DNA of 64,000 nucleotides from positions 62,001-126,000 of the forward strand of contig VNWV01000008.1 of assembly GCA_009801085.1 (NCBI GenBank), written 5' to 3'. Under the pieces are notes generated by a model. That model had not been told where the DNA came from. It ran no database searches and was given only the letters and a program-made list of their open reading frames with translations. Below, piece after piece: positions 27,606 to 38,981 of this stretch. The stretch comes from Lasiodiplodia sp. COLG20. Its lineage: Eukaryota; Ascomycota; Dothideomycetes; Botryosphaeriales; Botryosphaeriaceae. Numbering within the stretch: the first letter of the stretch is position 1; each line of letters opens with the position of its first letter. The position numbers were made by a program, and so were the translations under genes.

Positions 27606-30105
27606 ATGTCTGTCGTCGGTATTGATCTGGGGACGGCCAACACGGTTATCGCCGTCGCGCGCAACCGTGGAGTCGACGTCGTACGTCTCCCCAACCCGTC
27701 GTCGCTGGACCCTCTGCTGACGCTGCCGCCTAGGTCACCAACGAAGTCTCCAACCGCTCCACGCCGTAAGTCGCCCGCCGCTGCCCCTCCCCCGCCAACA
27801 CACACGCTGACCGCGCGCAGAACCCTCGTCGGCTTCGGTCCCAAGAGCAGATACCTCGGTGAGGCCGCGAAGACGCAGGAGATCTCCAACCTTAAGAACA
27901 CCGTCGGCTGCCTGCCGCGTCTCGCTGGCCGCAGCCTGAAGGACCCTGATGTCGTTATCGAGCAGGAGTTCATCTCCGCCCCGCTGGTCGACATCGCCGG
28001 CCAGGTTGGCGCTGAGGTCAACTACTTGGGCAAGAAGGAGCAGTTCACTGCCACCCAGCTGATCGCCATGTACCTCACCAAGATCAAGCAGACGGCCTCT
28101 GCCGAGCTGAAGCTGCCCGTCTCCGACGTCGTCATCAGCTGCCCGGCCTGGTTCACCGATGCCCAGCGCCGCAACATCATCGACGCCGCCGACATCGCCG
28201 GCCTCAAGACCCTGCGCCTCATGAACGACACCACTGCCACCGCTCTGGGCTACGGCATCACCAAGCTGGACCTGCCCGGCCCGGAGGAGAAGCCGAAGCG
28301 CGTCTGCTTCGTCGACATCGGCCACAGCAACTACACTGCCTCTGTCGTCGAGTTCAAGAAAGGCGAGCTGGCCGTCAAGTCCACCGCCTACGACCGCCAC
28401 TTCGGTGGTCGCAACTTCGACAAGGCCATTGTCGACCACTTCGTCGCTGAGTTCAAGGAGAAATTCAAGATTGACATCAACGAGAACCCCAAGGCCCGCG
28501 TCCGTCTGACCGCCGCCTGCGAGAAGCTCAAGAAGGTTCTGTCCGCCAACGCCAGCGCTCCCATCAGCGTCGAGTCCATCATGAACGACGTTGATGTGCG
28601 CGGTTTCCTCAAGCGCGAGGAGCTGGAGGAGCTCGTCAAGCCGCTCCTTGAGCGCGCCACCAAGCCGCTCGAGCAGGCCCTTGCTGAGGCCAAGCTCAAG
28701 CCCGAGGACATTGACTTCATTGAGCTCGTCGGTGGCTGCACCCGTGTCCCCGCTCTCAAGGCTGCCATCCAGAACTTCTTCGGCAAGCAGCTCAACTTCA
28801 CCCAGAACGCCGACGAGGCCATTGCTCGTGGTTGCGCCTTCAGCTGCGCCATCCTTTCCCCCGTCTTCCGCGTCCGTGACTTCTCCGTCCACGACATTGT
28901 CAACTACCCCATTGAGTTCACCTGGGAGAAGTCCCCCGATATTCCCGACGAGGACACTAGCCTCACCGTCTTCAACCGGGGCAACACCATGCCCTCGACC
29001 AAGATTCTCACCTTCTACAGGAAGCAGGCCTTCGACCTGGAGGCCAGGTATGCCAAGCCTGACATGCTCCCCGGCAAGACCAACCCCTGGATCGGCCGCT
29101 TCTCTGTCAAGGGTGTCAAGGCGGACGCCAAGGATGACTTTATGATCTGCAAGCTGAAGGCTCGTCTGAACCTTCACGGTATCCTCAACCTGGAGCAGGG
29201 CTACTACGTCGAGGACAAGGAGGTCGAGGAGCCTATTCCCGAGGAGAAGAAGGAGGGTGATGTACGTGAACATTCCGATTCTGCCAGTGTTGGGTCTACA
29301 AGCGAGGCGTCGGAGATGAGGGGTTCTGTTCGGTCGAACAAATCCCCCAGTTCCCGTGAAGCAAAGAGAACCAAACACTCCCCTTCCTTCCCTTCTCCTA
29401 CCGGTAGCAAAGAAACCACTGAACTAACTAGTGCACAGGCCATGGACGTTGACGCCAACGGCAGCGCTGATAAGCCCAAGACCCGCAAGGTCAAGAAGCA
29501 GGTCCGCATGGGCGACCTTCCTCTCTCTTCCGGCACCGCATCTCTGGACGCGGCTGCCAAGGAGACCGCTGCTGAGCGCGAGGCCGCCATGATCATGGAG
29601 GACAAGCTCGTCGCCGACACTGAGCACATGAAGAACGAGCTTGAGGGCTTCATCTACGAGCTCCGTGGCAAGCTCGATGAGCAGTACTCCGAGTTTGCCA
29701 GCGACCAGGAGAAGGAGAAGATCAAGGCTAAGCTTGAGGCTACTGAGGTAGGTCTGCCCCGATATCTATCAACATTCTCATGAGCTAACCAGGCAACAGG
29801 ATTGGCTCTACGAAGAGGGTGAGGACACCACCAAGGCTGTCTACGTCTCCAAGATTGAGGAGATCCGTGCTCTTGCTGGCCCCGTCATTCAGCGCTACAA
29901 CGACAGGCTCATGGCTGAGCTTGAGTCCAAGAGGAAGGCCGAGGAGGAGGTCGCTGCCGCCAAGCGCGCTGAGACCGAGGCCCAGAAGAAGGCCGAAGAG
30001 GAGAAGAAGAAGGCCGAGGAGGCCGAGAAGGCTGCCCAGGCCGAGCCCAAGGACGCCGAGATGGCCGACGCGGACAAGCCGGCCGAGGGCGAGGAGGCGA
30101 AATAA
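27606..30105 (+). CDS. hsp88: Hsp110-class chaperone Hsp88/Sse1
   Basis: Cytosolic Hsp70-like protein that acts as nucleotide exchange factor for Hsp70 and as a holdase. Exons: 27606-27680, 27734-27765, 27821-29261, 29439-29747, 29800-30105; 720 aa, normal for the family. The N-terminus GIDLGTANTVIAVARNRGVD followed by VTNEVSNRSTPTLVGFGPK is the Sse1/Hsp88 signature; ordinary Hsp70s differ here. The nucleotide-binding domain runs to about residue 385 (VGGCTRVPALK). The substrate domain contains the long acidic loop of Hsp110, and the C-terminus is a Lys/Glu/Ala helix. Intron 29262-29438 is 177 nt and in frame with no stop, so a retained form would add 59 residues within the acidic loop. HSE-like sites and a TATA box precede the gene. 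Confidence 0.97.
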
Positions 30106-30933
30106 GTGATGAGCACGAAAAGCAAAAAAGTCAGTCAACAGGCGTCGGTTCGGTACGATGCATGAGAGAATGATGCATTACTGGGTCGTTTGGGGGGGTT
30201 TGATGATTGATTCCTCTATTCCCTAGTACCTCTTTTTTTCCAAAGTTTTCTTCAAGTTTCTTGACATGACTGCGTAGGATCGATGCGCTATTCGGATACG
30301 GCAATGGGCTTTTTCATGATAGATCGATCTGATAGAGACAATGACGGGCAAAATTTTAACGACTTAATATTGGTGCTATGTGATGTTGAGAATTCAGTGG
30401 TGCATATTTGGATCATAAATTTTGTTGCGAATTCTCTCTTCAATTGACCACTGATATTCTCCTCAATTTGTTTCTGCTTCTCGTTTCCCATATCATTTAC
30501 TAACGTACTTGAGCTGAGTCTATTGCTGACTGTTTTCGCGTTCTGCAAAGTCTCCCAAAAACCAAGCAAACAGAAAAAAACTTTCTGAACGACGATACCC
30601 ACAGCACCGTCATCGTTTGACGTCACCCATCCCCACAGCCCCTCATCGCTGGGTCCCTTTGCCCCTCCCCCTTCCCCCCTTTTTTTTGGCATCTGCCAGT
30701 CTGCCCAGGCCGAACCCTGGTCCGATTGTTGTCTCTCGTCCCATCCCCTTCTCTCCCAGCACATCCTTTTGCTTACTTATCAAACAGGTACGTACCGTTT
30801 TCTCCGCAGATATCCCGGCATATCTCCGAAGTAAGGTAGCCTAAGGAACGCAAAAAAAATCTCTGCAACGCCACACAATCCAGGATCGACAAAGGGGTAC
30901 TGCGGGGGTGCAACAGAGCAAAAAAAGATGAAA
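30106..30933. other. Intergenic between Hsp88 and tRNA-Arg
   Basis: 828 bases with no supported gene; polypyrimidine tracts around 30640-30690 only. The A-run at 30920-30926 is the likely Pol III terminator of the minus-strand tRNA. Confidence 0.5.
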
Positions 30934-31005
30934 TGACCACACCAGGGGTCGAACCTGGAATCTCTTGATTCGTAGTCAAGCGCCTTGCCATTGGGCCATG
31001 CGGCC
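30934..31005 (-). tRNA. tRNA-Arg (anticodon ACG)
   Basis: 72-nt cloverleaf. The acceptor stem GGCCGCA pairs with TGTGGTC, with two G-U pairs, before discriminator A. The D arm is GCC...GGC, the anticodon arm is CTTGA-CTACGAA-TCAAG with anticodon ACG, and the T arm is CCAGG-TTCGACC-CCTGG. There is no intron. A run of seven T follows on the minus strand within about 15 nt. CCA is not encoded, as expected in a eukaryote. Confidence 0.96.
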
Positions 31006-31962
31006 AGTAGAACACCTCTTTGCCTTGGAACCTGGATTCTGAGGCTGTTGTGGTGGTGTCGTTGGAAGGGTAAGCGGGCGTGGTGTATATATAGTCAAAA
31101 ATTGGGGGTTAACGAGCATGTGGAGGTTGCGGATGGGGGATTTCGGGGTTTCTGAGCGAAATCGGTGGTGCGAGGTGTTTGGCAAGGGTGTGGGGAGCCG
31201 GATTGTGGCGGGGCGTTGCGGTCTTCGAGGCTTAAGCCAAGGGGAGGGGGTGTTGTTGATGTTTTGGAGTTTGTGGAACTGTGGCAGCGAATCGCAATAT
31301 TCATGGACGGAGAGGAGATTGGGAAAACAATTATATGAGGTAAGACAAGAAAAATGCATTTGATTCCAAGAGTGGGCGGAGTGGGGTGCATATGAGGAGA
31401 TATCATATGGGAGAACTCAAAGAGACGATATTTTAAAGTAGAATTCCCATGGGCGGTAGAAATGGGTAGTTTTGATCGATATTGCACGAATGGCCACTTC
31501 TAAAAGCCCATGTTGTGACTATTCCTAGATATTAATGGATAAAATGTAACACGTTGCCTAGGACGAGCGCTCCAATGACTTTGCTGCAGAAGCAAGGCTG
31601 CTTTTCAGGCTTCTGCCAATTACATGATTTAACATTACAGCGTAGGAGGTCAGCAAATGCTTAAGCCGCAAATCATCGCCAGCAATCATTTAATCGCGCA
31701 AATTGTGGCTGTCCTTCACCGTTCGTGCTAAATCAATTATAGATAGATATTCAGCGCATACGCAAGCATCCAGATACTTATGCCCTGTAGAGCGGCCTTG
31801 CCTTCTCCGAGCAATCCATATTTATTCCAAGAATTCGACATTCTCGTCCGGACGATAGCTTCAACTACCCATGATATGAGCAATTCCGTTTATACAGTTT
31901 TTGAAGTGCCCTCCGAGACTAATATTCCTTTCGTTTGACCAAACAGCTCCAGCAGGCAATCT
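31006..31962. other. Intergenic upstream of DUF3176 gene, with repeat copy D
   Basis: 957 bases of increasingly AT-rich sequence. The only notable structure is the repeat arm at 31830-31869, about 100 nt before the DUF3176 start codon. Confidence 0.5.
31830..31869 (-). repeat. Palindromic MITE-like repeat, copy D (single arm)
   Basis: Contains CGTCCGGACGATAGCTTC followed by AACTACCC. The 33 bases 31833-31865 are the reverse complement of copy A, by eye without mismatch. It lies in the proximal promoter of the DUF3176 gene. Confidence 0.7.
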
Positions 31963-34304
31963 ATGGAGTCTCCGGGAACACGATCCTCGCTGTCGACGAG
32001 GGATGCTCAAGTCCTTGAGACTATCCCCCAGCAAAGTTCCTCATCCCCCGATGCTAGCATCCATGGTGCGAGAGATGGCACGTCTTCACCGACCGGAAAT
32101 GACGCTGGACCTCACCACGCTGAATCTCTGATCGAATTAAACCAGTGTAATGTGGATAAAGGGCCCGAAGTTGAAGTCGAGAGAGGAGAGCCTGCTACCA
32201 GAGGCGTTGGCGATGTTGCCGAAACCGTACACCCACGTTTGACTTTTCTTCCACGGCACTGGTCAAAACTTCGACAATACTGGAGTGGTAGGATCGAATC
32301 CTCATGGGCGTGGGAGATGTGCGGCATGGTTTTGAGCGTCAGCTGCATGGTCGCAATCATAGCTACGCTTCCGTTTCTTAGCGAGCACCCCCTCTCAGAT
32401 TGGCAATTTTCCTTAGCACCAAACACCATGATTTCAACTTTCATCACCGTCATGAAAACCTCCATGCTCCTCGTCGTCGCTGAAGGGATAGGCCAGCTGA
32501 AGTGGAAATATTTCATGGCTGACGCTCATCCGATAGTTGAGCTGCAGCGTTTCGATGTCGCCAGTAGGGGGCCTTGGGGATCGTTGACACTGCTATTATA
32601 TGCGGATAAAAAGAGGGCCCTTGCCTCCATTGGGGCCTTCCTAACCATTGCCGCTCTGGGAATGGACCCATTTGGTCAGCAGATCATCACATTTGAGACT
32701 CGACACGTACCGCGGAATGATACAGGTTCTACAATACCTGTTGCATCAGCTTATGACCTTCGGAGTAAGTCAAACCGTTGCTTTCTCCATCTTAAGGACC
32801 AAGATCATGAAGGAGGCTTACTCTCTACCAGTGCGATCAAAGGATAGTCTTGGGGCTCTCGAGTGGCCCCTCAGAGGAGCTATCACAGCAGGTTTCTTCA
32901 ATTCAAGCTCACCGTTACCGATAGCATGTCCTACCGGCAATTGCACGTGGCCAGCGTTATCCACTCTGGGTCTTTGTACATCCTGTACCGACGTAACGCA
33001 AGAAGTAACGGCCACCAATTGTACATTCAACTATTGCGACGAAACTGGATCATGCAGTGGTCCAGGGGTGAAATCCTGCGCCTTTCCACCAGCGAACCAG
33101 CAGTCTCAAGCACCAGACTGCTTGAGCTGGCCCAAAACAGATCCCATACACTTTCGCATAGTCAATAGCTTTTCCATTCCGGACGGCGTCTCTTTTATGG
33201 CTAGTATGTATGGTTACATATCGCCAATCACCTTGACTAGAGCTAGCTGGAATGTAAGCATAGGTGAAGGTGGTCCAACTGCTACTTCTTCCTTCAATTT
33301 GGATGACTCCGGATCTACAAACGTGGATATCTCGAACTACGCATTCATTGTGGCGACCTACGAAATTTTGGACCTTGATAACTTCCTGGAAATCGGTGTG
33401 TGTCCTCGAGTTCGGTTCAAAAGAATCTTAGACTGCCGTTTTCGTATGTGTTTGCAGACTTTTCAGCCTGCACGCATGGTATTTCCCCATCTATTTTCCT
33501 AGCACAGAAGAACGAGACTGAATTATGAGGTAGGTCAATGGCAGCATGCTTAAAACTATTAAGAGAGATACATTTCTGGATTGGAACTCGAACGTAACAG
33601 CAGAAAGCGATGGACAGAGGAGTATCTACACGCAACCGCCGTCCGCATCGAACAATGGTAGCAACGAGCCATTCACCGCGCCGAATATTTTCGAAGTAGG
33701 TGGATGGTGGGGGCTTTCCCTCGCAAAAATGCTCAGTTCCCTATTCAGAGTAACCAACGCCAAAATCAACGAGCCAAATAGACTCCTGGTCCTTGATGCC
33801 TTGCGTCAAGGCAAGGATATTCCCAGGCTGATGGCCGACATCACCGACAGCGTCACAAACCTCATCCGCCTCGGACCAAACCGCACCGACATCCATGGGA
33901 CGGCCGACTATCCAGAAGTCTTTGTTGTTGTACGGTGGCAGTGGTGCATCTTGCCCGGCGCGCTCGTCGTGCTCAGTGCAGTGTTCTTTTCTTTGATTGT
34001 CTGCGACAACCGTGCGCGGAACTATTCGCGGGCTCCGCTCTGGAAATCGAACATACTACCATTCCTGTTCTATGGCCTGGAAGGCTGGACGAGAGAAGAG
34101 ATGAGGGTGTCTGAGAATAGCACGGCCATGGAGAAGACCGCCAAGGGGATGATGGCAAAAATGAAGAGGAATGACGACGAGGAAATGAAGTTCATGAGGG
34201 TAGATGCTTTGCGGAGCGATGGAAGCCTGGATCGTCTTGAGAGTCAAACATCCGCGGAGGAAGGCATGCCATTGAGCACTATCGATAGTCAGTCTACCCC
34301 ATGA
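31963..34304 (+). CDS. DUF3176 fungal multi-pass membrane protein
   Basis: Three exons, 31963-32764, 32832-33478 and 33534-34304, give 739 aa. Exon 1 carries the DUF3176 signature: WAWEMCGMVLSVSCMVAIIA, then a second membrane segment (MISTFITVMKTSMLLVVAEG), IGQLKWKYF, FDVASRGPWGSL, and a third segment ending MDPFGQQIITF. An extracellular or lumenal part follows with the conserved CPTGNCTWP and several N-glycosylation sequons and cysteines. A last membrane segment (WCILPGALVVLSAVFFSLIV) precedes a cytosolic tail. The family is large and lineage-expanded in Pezizomycotina with no known function. The first junction is chosen because only the acceptor at 32831 keeps frame; an apparent nearer acceptor would leave a 32-nt intron and a stop. 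Confidence 0.85.
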
Positions 34305-36597
34305 AAGTGTGCACCGTCCTCTTTTCTGTCTTGTTTTCGCTCCGTAGAAAATTTTCTATGCTTCAAACGATTTTATTGCTGCCTCACACACCAAGACTCG
34401 CCGCAAAGAATCTACTTCCGACACCATCTTGTATAGCCGTTCAGCGCACCCGCCGCTCCAATCCGAAGCTAATGACCCACCCATGAGCCTCTGGGTCTAG
34501 GTATTCATTCAGTCCATTGTTCCAGATAGCGACGTAAAGGCGACAAACCTTGCGGGGCTCTTGCCGGCCTGACAGATCGCCATGTAACGTACGCAATACT
34601 GATGGATATGATGCCCGCCACGAACGCGACGACTACGCCGATGATGTTGATTTCGTCACCGACAGACAGATCGCGGGTGGTGATTTGCATCTTCTTTTTG
34701 AGTGGTACCAAGGACGAGATGACGTGGAACTTGCTTTATTGGACTTGTAAGAACGTGGACGTATAAAAGTTTTGAGATATGCAATTGGGTGGATATACTA
34801 ACTGAATTCCTGATGGGTGCCGTTACGAAAAGAATAAGCGTCCTGCGTCGCGCCAATGTTGTATACGAAGCGAGGTGTTGGTTGGTATCAGTTTCGAACA
34901 ACGCTTTCAAAGGCTTAGTGGGGCACTAAGGTGAGGTCGCGAGTGATATTTTGGCGTTGGGGAAAGTTTGCGGGCAGGCTGATGATGGGGTGCGTCTGTG
35001 GCAAGACGGCACTAGTGAGAGTGACGAGATTCGAAAAGTTCCGAGAAGCGCGGCGGGACGAGCTAACTACGTCTTTATAGGGTAATTCTGGGCTCTTACT
35101 CGCCGCCCGTCATGTGCTATTTGGGAAGCTGCAGGGATTTGGTGGGTCAAGTGCCGGAGCTTGTAAATATAGAGTAAACTGGTAGAAAAGCGACGGAAAA
35201 TTTGATCCTTCCCTAGCACTGGATGCTCATGCAGGATGGCGGCGGTGGAGCCAGGGCGCAGCCTTAGCCAGGATCGCCTACCGGACCCGAAAGCTGGCGG
35301 TCGTGATCCGAGGCGGGGGTGACCAATGGGCTGCGGATCAGATGCAAGGCTGGTTCTCAGCCTCACCAAAGCGATGGGTGCAGAAGGGTTTTAGCAAAAA
35401 AGCTACAAGCTATGCTGAATAAGCTGACGCCAAAGATTGGTATTCGAGTAAGTATGAGCGTATGAGCGAATGTACTGCCTGCGGATAGGGAGAGCCGGAA
35501 CGGACGAATTTATATCTTCTTTCAAAGATGAAACATGATGCGCCATTCAGCAGAAAGAAGTTTGTGGTGGGCATGCAAGTCACTATGCACCTGCCTTGTC
35601 GCTTCGCGTTGCGCTTGTCTCTTGTCTCGCCGCCCGTCTCCCCGCGCCGGCCGGAACGGCCATGACGAATAGCAGGCGCTCCGCGGCCCATAGCGCGACG
35701 TAGGCAATACGCGAATCACGGCGCGCGTTATGCGGTGGTAGGTGGCACATGAGGCCCGGGGTGCCATGCAATGTTAGTGATCTACACTAGGTATATTGGC
35801 GCTACGGGAAGACTATGGACTGTGTCCTGAGAGGAGGGAATTTGTGGACGAGGAGATTGAAATATACGAAAGAGATTCCCGAACAGTTTCACTGGACACA
35901 TTTAAGACTGCTAGCACAGCTAATTATCTCCTCTACTGGTGCGATTCTTAGACATGTCCTCTGACACGTCTTCCGATATTTTGTTTAGGTTTAGTGCTTG
36001 CCTGATATGGACCCAGTAGAACGATTTGTGCAGTGTTTAGCTGTTCTGCCAATAGATAAGCCAAAACGAGGGTCAAATCATTTATCGAAAGACGTGCTGG
36101 AGGCTGTGCCGGATGATCGCACCTGCTGAGGAGATAAGACAAGTAGGCTTGCTCGAAGCTTTCTCAGCGAAAATGTTGGAGCCTGCCTGTATAACTAATT
36201 GAATTTCATGCCCTAAAATATTTATATTTCCTTAAAGCTATACATGGGCTCGAGAGTTTGCATAATCGACTACTACTTTAAATGAAGTTTTATTACATAT
36301 CGTAGTAAGACAAGTTCCATCCGCCTACTCATCCTCGATAGCCTGAATGCGGCTAATACTGCATGACGAATAATGCCATCACGCTTTACATGTTTGCGCA
36401 TACATTGTGCAGTAAGTGTCATTTGCAAGGTCACAAAATTCATCGACGTCTCAAGATCTAAAGAGTAATCAGATAATGCTTTGGTGAGAAGTATTTAGGT
36501 GTTGCAGGGGCCCGATGACTGGTGTGGCCAGATGAGTGGTAAAACATTCTCATTCTCCCGAAGACACTCTGATCTCGGCCATTAGCCATATCTTATT
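34305..36597. other. Long intergenic stretch
   Basis: 2.3 kb with low coding potential, AT-rich toward the right. It holds one candidate small membrane-protein frame (34505-34690, listed). Otherwise I see only short unsupported frames. Confidence 0.5.
34505..34690 (-). CDS. Candidate small single-pass membrane protein
   Basis: 61-codon frame from the ATG at 34690. It has one clear hydrophobic helix (INIIGVVVAFVAGIISISIA) followed by a basic tail with repeated Arg, the usual layout of a small tail-in membrane protein. I recognise no family. A longer reading from a TTG at 34711 is possible. It is convergent with the DUF3176 gene. It may be chance, since one hydrophobic stretch in a 61-codon frame is weak evidence. 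Confidence 0.3.
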   Translation of the reverse strand: MQITTRDLSVGDEINIIGVVVAFVAGIISISIAYVTWRSVRPARAPQGLSPLRRYLEQWTE

Positions 36598-37418
36598 CTA
36601 CGCATTAGCGCCTCCGTCAACTTCCCACGCCGCACCCGTGACATAACCACTCTGTTCGCTAAGGAGGAAGCAGATGACATTGGCGACCTCCTGCGCCTCT
36701 CCTGCGCGGTTCATTGGAATCGGTGGAACCGGACTGTCCCCCCAGCGCGCCAGGTTGGCCCGATGCATCGGTGTGTCGATTGCGCCACTGTGAACGAACT
36801 TAGCCTCTACCTTTTTTTTTCTCGTTGCAGTTGAGACTCTTACGGCATAACCACATTCACCCTGATCCCTCTCGGAGCCGCTTCCAGCGCCGCACTCTTC
36901 GCCATACCTTCGGCCGCATGCTTGCTCGCCGCAAACACAGCACCCCTCGGCATCCCGCGCTTCGAGAACATACTGCCAACACTCACAATACTGCCCGTCC
37001 CCTCAACCAGCATGCCTGGTTTAAGAGCCTCAGACAAGACGTTGAACGTACCGCGCACATTGACATCCATGAGGAAGTCGAACTCAGCGTCACTCGTCTC
37101 CCAGACCGCCTCGTCGCCAATCGCGTGGCCGCCCGTCCCAGCGACATTGGCAACGCCGTCGATCTTTCCAAACGCACCGATGGTTTCCCGCAAGGCGGCC
37201 TGTACGGCAGAACGGTCAGACACGTCGACGACCTGCCAGATGGCCCGTTGCTTTTGGTCTGCGGGAAGGGAGTTGACGCGCGCTTCGAGTTGCGCTCCGT
37301 TGACGTCGGACAGGGCGACGGACGCGCCGCGAGAGAGAAGCGTCAAGGCGGTATCGAGCCCGATTCCGGATGCGGCGCCGGTGACGATGAAGGCTTTGTT
37401 GGAGAGGTCGTTGGACAT
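36598..37418 (-). CDS. Short-chain dehydrogenase/reductase lacking the catalytic Tyr
   Basis: Two exons, 36844-37418 and 36598-36787, give 254 aa, the classical SDR length. The Rossmann motif TGAASGIG is at residues 13-20, NVAG at 91-94, catalytic Ser at 149 and Lys at 166, and exon 2 ends in the normal SGYVTGAAWEVDGG. Residue 162, where every active classical SDR has Tyr (YxxxK), is Phe (codon TTT at about 36933-36935), so the protein reads FAASK. It could be inactive, could bind NAD(P)H as a scaffold, or could use altered chemistry. The rest of the gene is undamaged and the intron (56 nt) is canonical, so it does not look like a decaying pseudogene. The substrate is unknown. Confidence 0.88.
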
Positions 37419-38015
37419 GGTGGTGGTGTATAACTTTGGGGGATGTCAGCGGTATACGAATTTGGTAGATTCTCCACGGGGCCTTACGTGTGAGGTAGGA
37501 TTTATGCTGTGACAGAGAAGAACCTGATTCCTGTTCCATTATATAGCCAGCTCCAGGAGCTGGTAGATGTCATTAAAGGATGGTAAGCGAGGATGAATTC
37601 CCTTATTAGGTTAAGCCCGGCCGAGGAAGATCTTCGGGTAACCCAAGTAACGCTAGTACAGTCCCCTCTTACAGCCGATGGCGAGCGTGGACTTGTTTTT
37701 TTTTTTTTTTTGCTCATGTCATAGGTATATAAAGCTATCGTCCGGACGGGTATGTAGAATTAAAAACTCGACATTCTCGTCTAGACGATAGCTTCATCTA
37801 TCTACATACGTTATTTTTCTAAGGCAGAGCTAGGGAGCCGTGCTATTAGCGTTAGCCATCGGCTGCGAGAGGGGGGTGTAGATAGAGCGAGGCAGTCTAT
37901 TCGCCCATGATGTACTCTTTTTTTTATAAAAAAAATTATTTGATGACTTGAGACAAGAGATCCAGATTCATGGGAGCAGCCGGTCAAGTTAAGTATAAAT
38001 TATAAATCTACCAAC
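37419..38015. other. Intergenic with repeat copy E
   Basis: 597 bases between the SDR gene start and the 3' end of the broken phosphotransferase. It contains a T-run (about 37695-37711) and the full palindromic repeat at 37729-37800. Confidence 0.55.
37729..37800. repeat. Palindromic MITE-like repeat, copy E (full, best preserved)
   Basis: Left arm AAGCTATCGTCCGGACGGG and right arm ACATTCTCGTCTAGACGATA followed by GCTTCATCTA. The arms can fold into a long hairpin around an A-rich loop near 37765. One C-to-T change (CTAGACG for CCGGACG) marks the right arm. Confidence 0.75.
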
Positions 38016-38822
38016 TTATAAGCCGCTATATATAACGAGCGCCTGTTCAAGCGCGTCAAAAGTCTTGTAATAAACTTGTAACTCTTGAGGGAAGATTTCT
38101 GCCAAAGCCTGGATCCAATTTTGATCGCCTCTTAATCTTAGCCTGGCTTCGAGGTAATCCCACTCATTGATGCTAAAGCCAGCGGGCTGCCAATCAACAA
38201 TTCCAGTCACCTTCAAGCTCTCGTCGACAAGAGAATTATAAAGATGGAAGTCTCCATGAAGAAAAATCTTGCAATCGTCATTCAAAGCCACGATATCCTG
38301 AGCAAGGCTCTTGTCCGCATCACTGAGTGAGCCAGTAGGACGTGAGTTGTGGAAGGCTTGAACTAAGCCGTCGTTGTATTCCTTCCCTGAATTGTAAGGC
38401 CCATATTTCGGGGGTTCCCATGTGGTCATGCAGGGATGATGGAAGAAAATGTCCTCGGACGGGCAATTCTAGAGTGCGCCGTAGAAGCCTCCGCATAGCT
38501 CTCGTAGCTGCAGTACGTACCCGCGCAGTTGGTCCACGACGATGGCCCTGTCGCCCTCCGAAAGTGTTTTCCACACTTTCCCCAAAGGCCGTCCTTCGAT
38601 TTTGGACATGAAAATGTAGCCGACTGCATAGTTCTCGTGGTAGCCAATTCCCATTTTCTCGTACGCTTCGTGGACATGAGGGACCGGGATGGAGGTACGG
38701 CTTACCACGAAGCGCATTGCTTCAGCCTCGAATATGCGCATGTGTGCACCCACTCCCAGAATTTGATCGGTGTCATGAAGGTAGAAGATGATGGGAGTTT
38801 TGGAAATGGCGCCATCGGGGAT
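38016..38822 (-). pseudogene. Broken aminoglycoside-phosphotransferase-like (APH) gene
   Basis: Protein-kinase-like small-molecule phosphotransferase fold. The left half carries the catalytic loop HGDFHLYN and the following IVDWQPAGF, both intact. The right half carries an APH-like N-lobe (VGAHMRIFEAEAMRFV, VGYIFMSKIEGRPLGKVW). The two halves are in the same frame and are separated only by a TAG codon at 38469-38471, where CAG would restore reading. Another TGA (38823-38825) closes the frame upstream, and I could not find a splice that removes it. Both stops are one C-to-T step from sense codons, which fits repeat-induced or other C-to-T decay. The 5' end, possibly from an ATG at 38977, is not resolved. 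TAG readthrough is possible but less likely. Confidence 0.65.
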
Positions 38823-38981
38823 TCATACCACCTTGTATATAGGCAGGGCCAGGGGTGGAGGCGGAAATTTTCTACAATGCATCAGCCGCCAGTAGTGGTA
38901 CAGAATCACCAAGACATACGTAGTCATATCTTGGTCGGCGTAGCCTTCACGAAAAGTGCAGACTGCTTGACAGACATTTAA

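Noticed and set aside
27735..29378. 547-codon open frame antisense to Hsp88
   Set aside because: Mirror of a C-ending codon bias on the other strand: Leu/Val/Gly/Asp-rich, no domain, and the sense gene is unmistakable.
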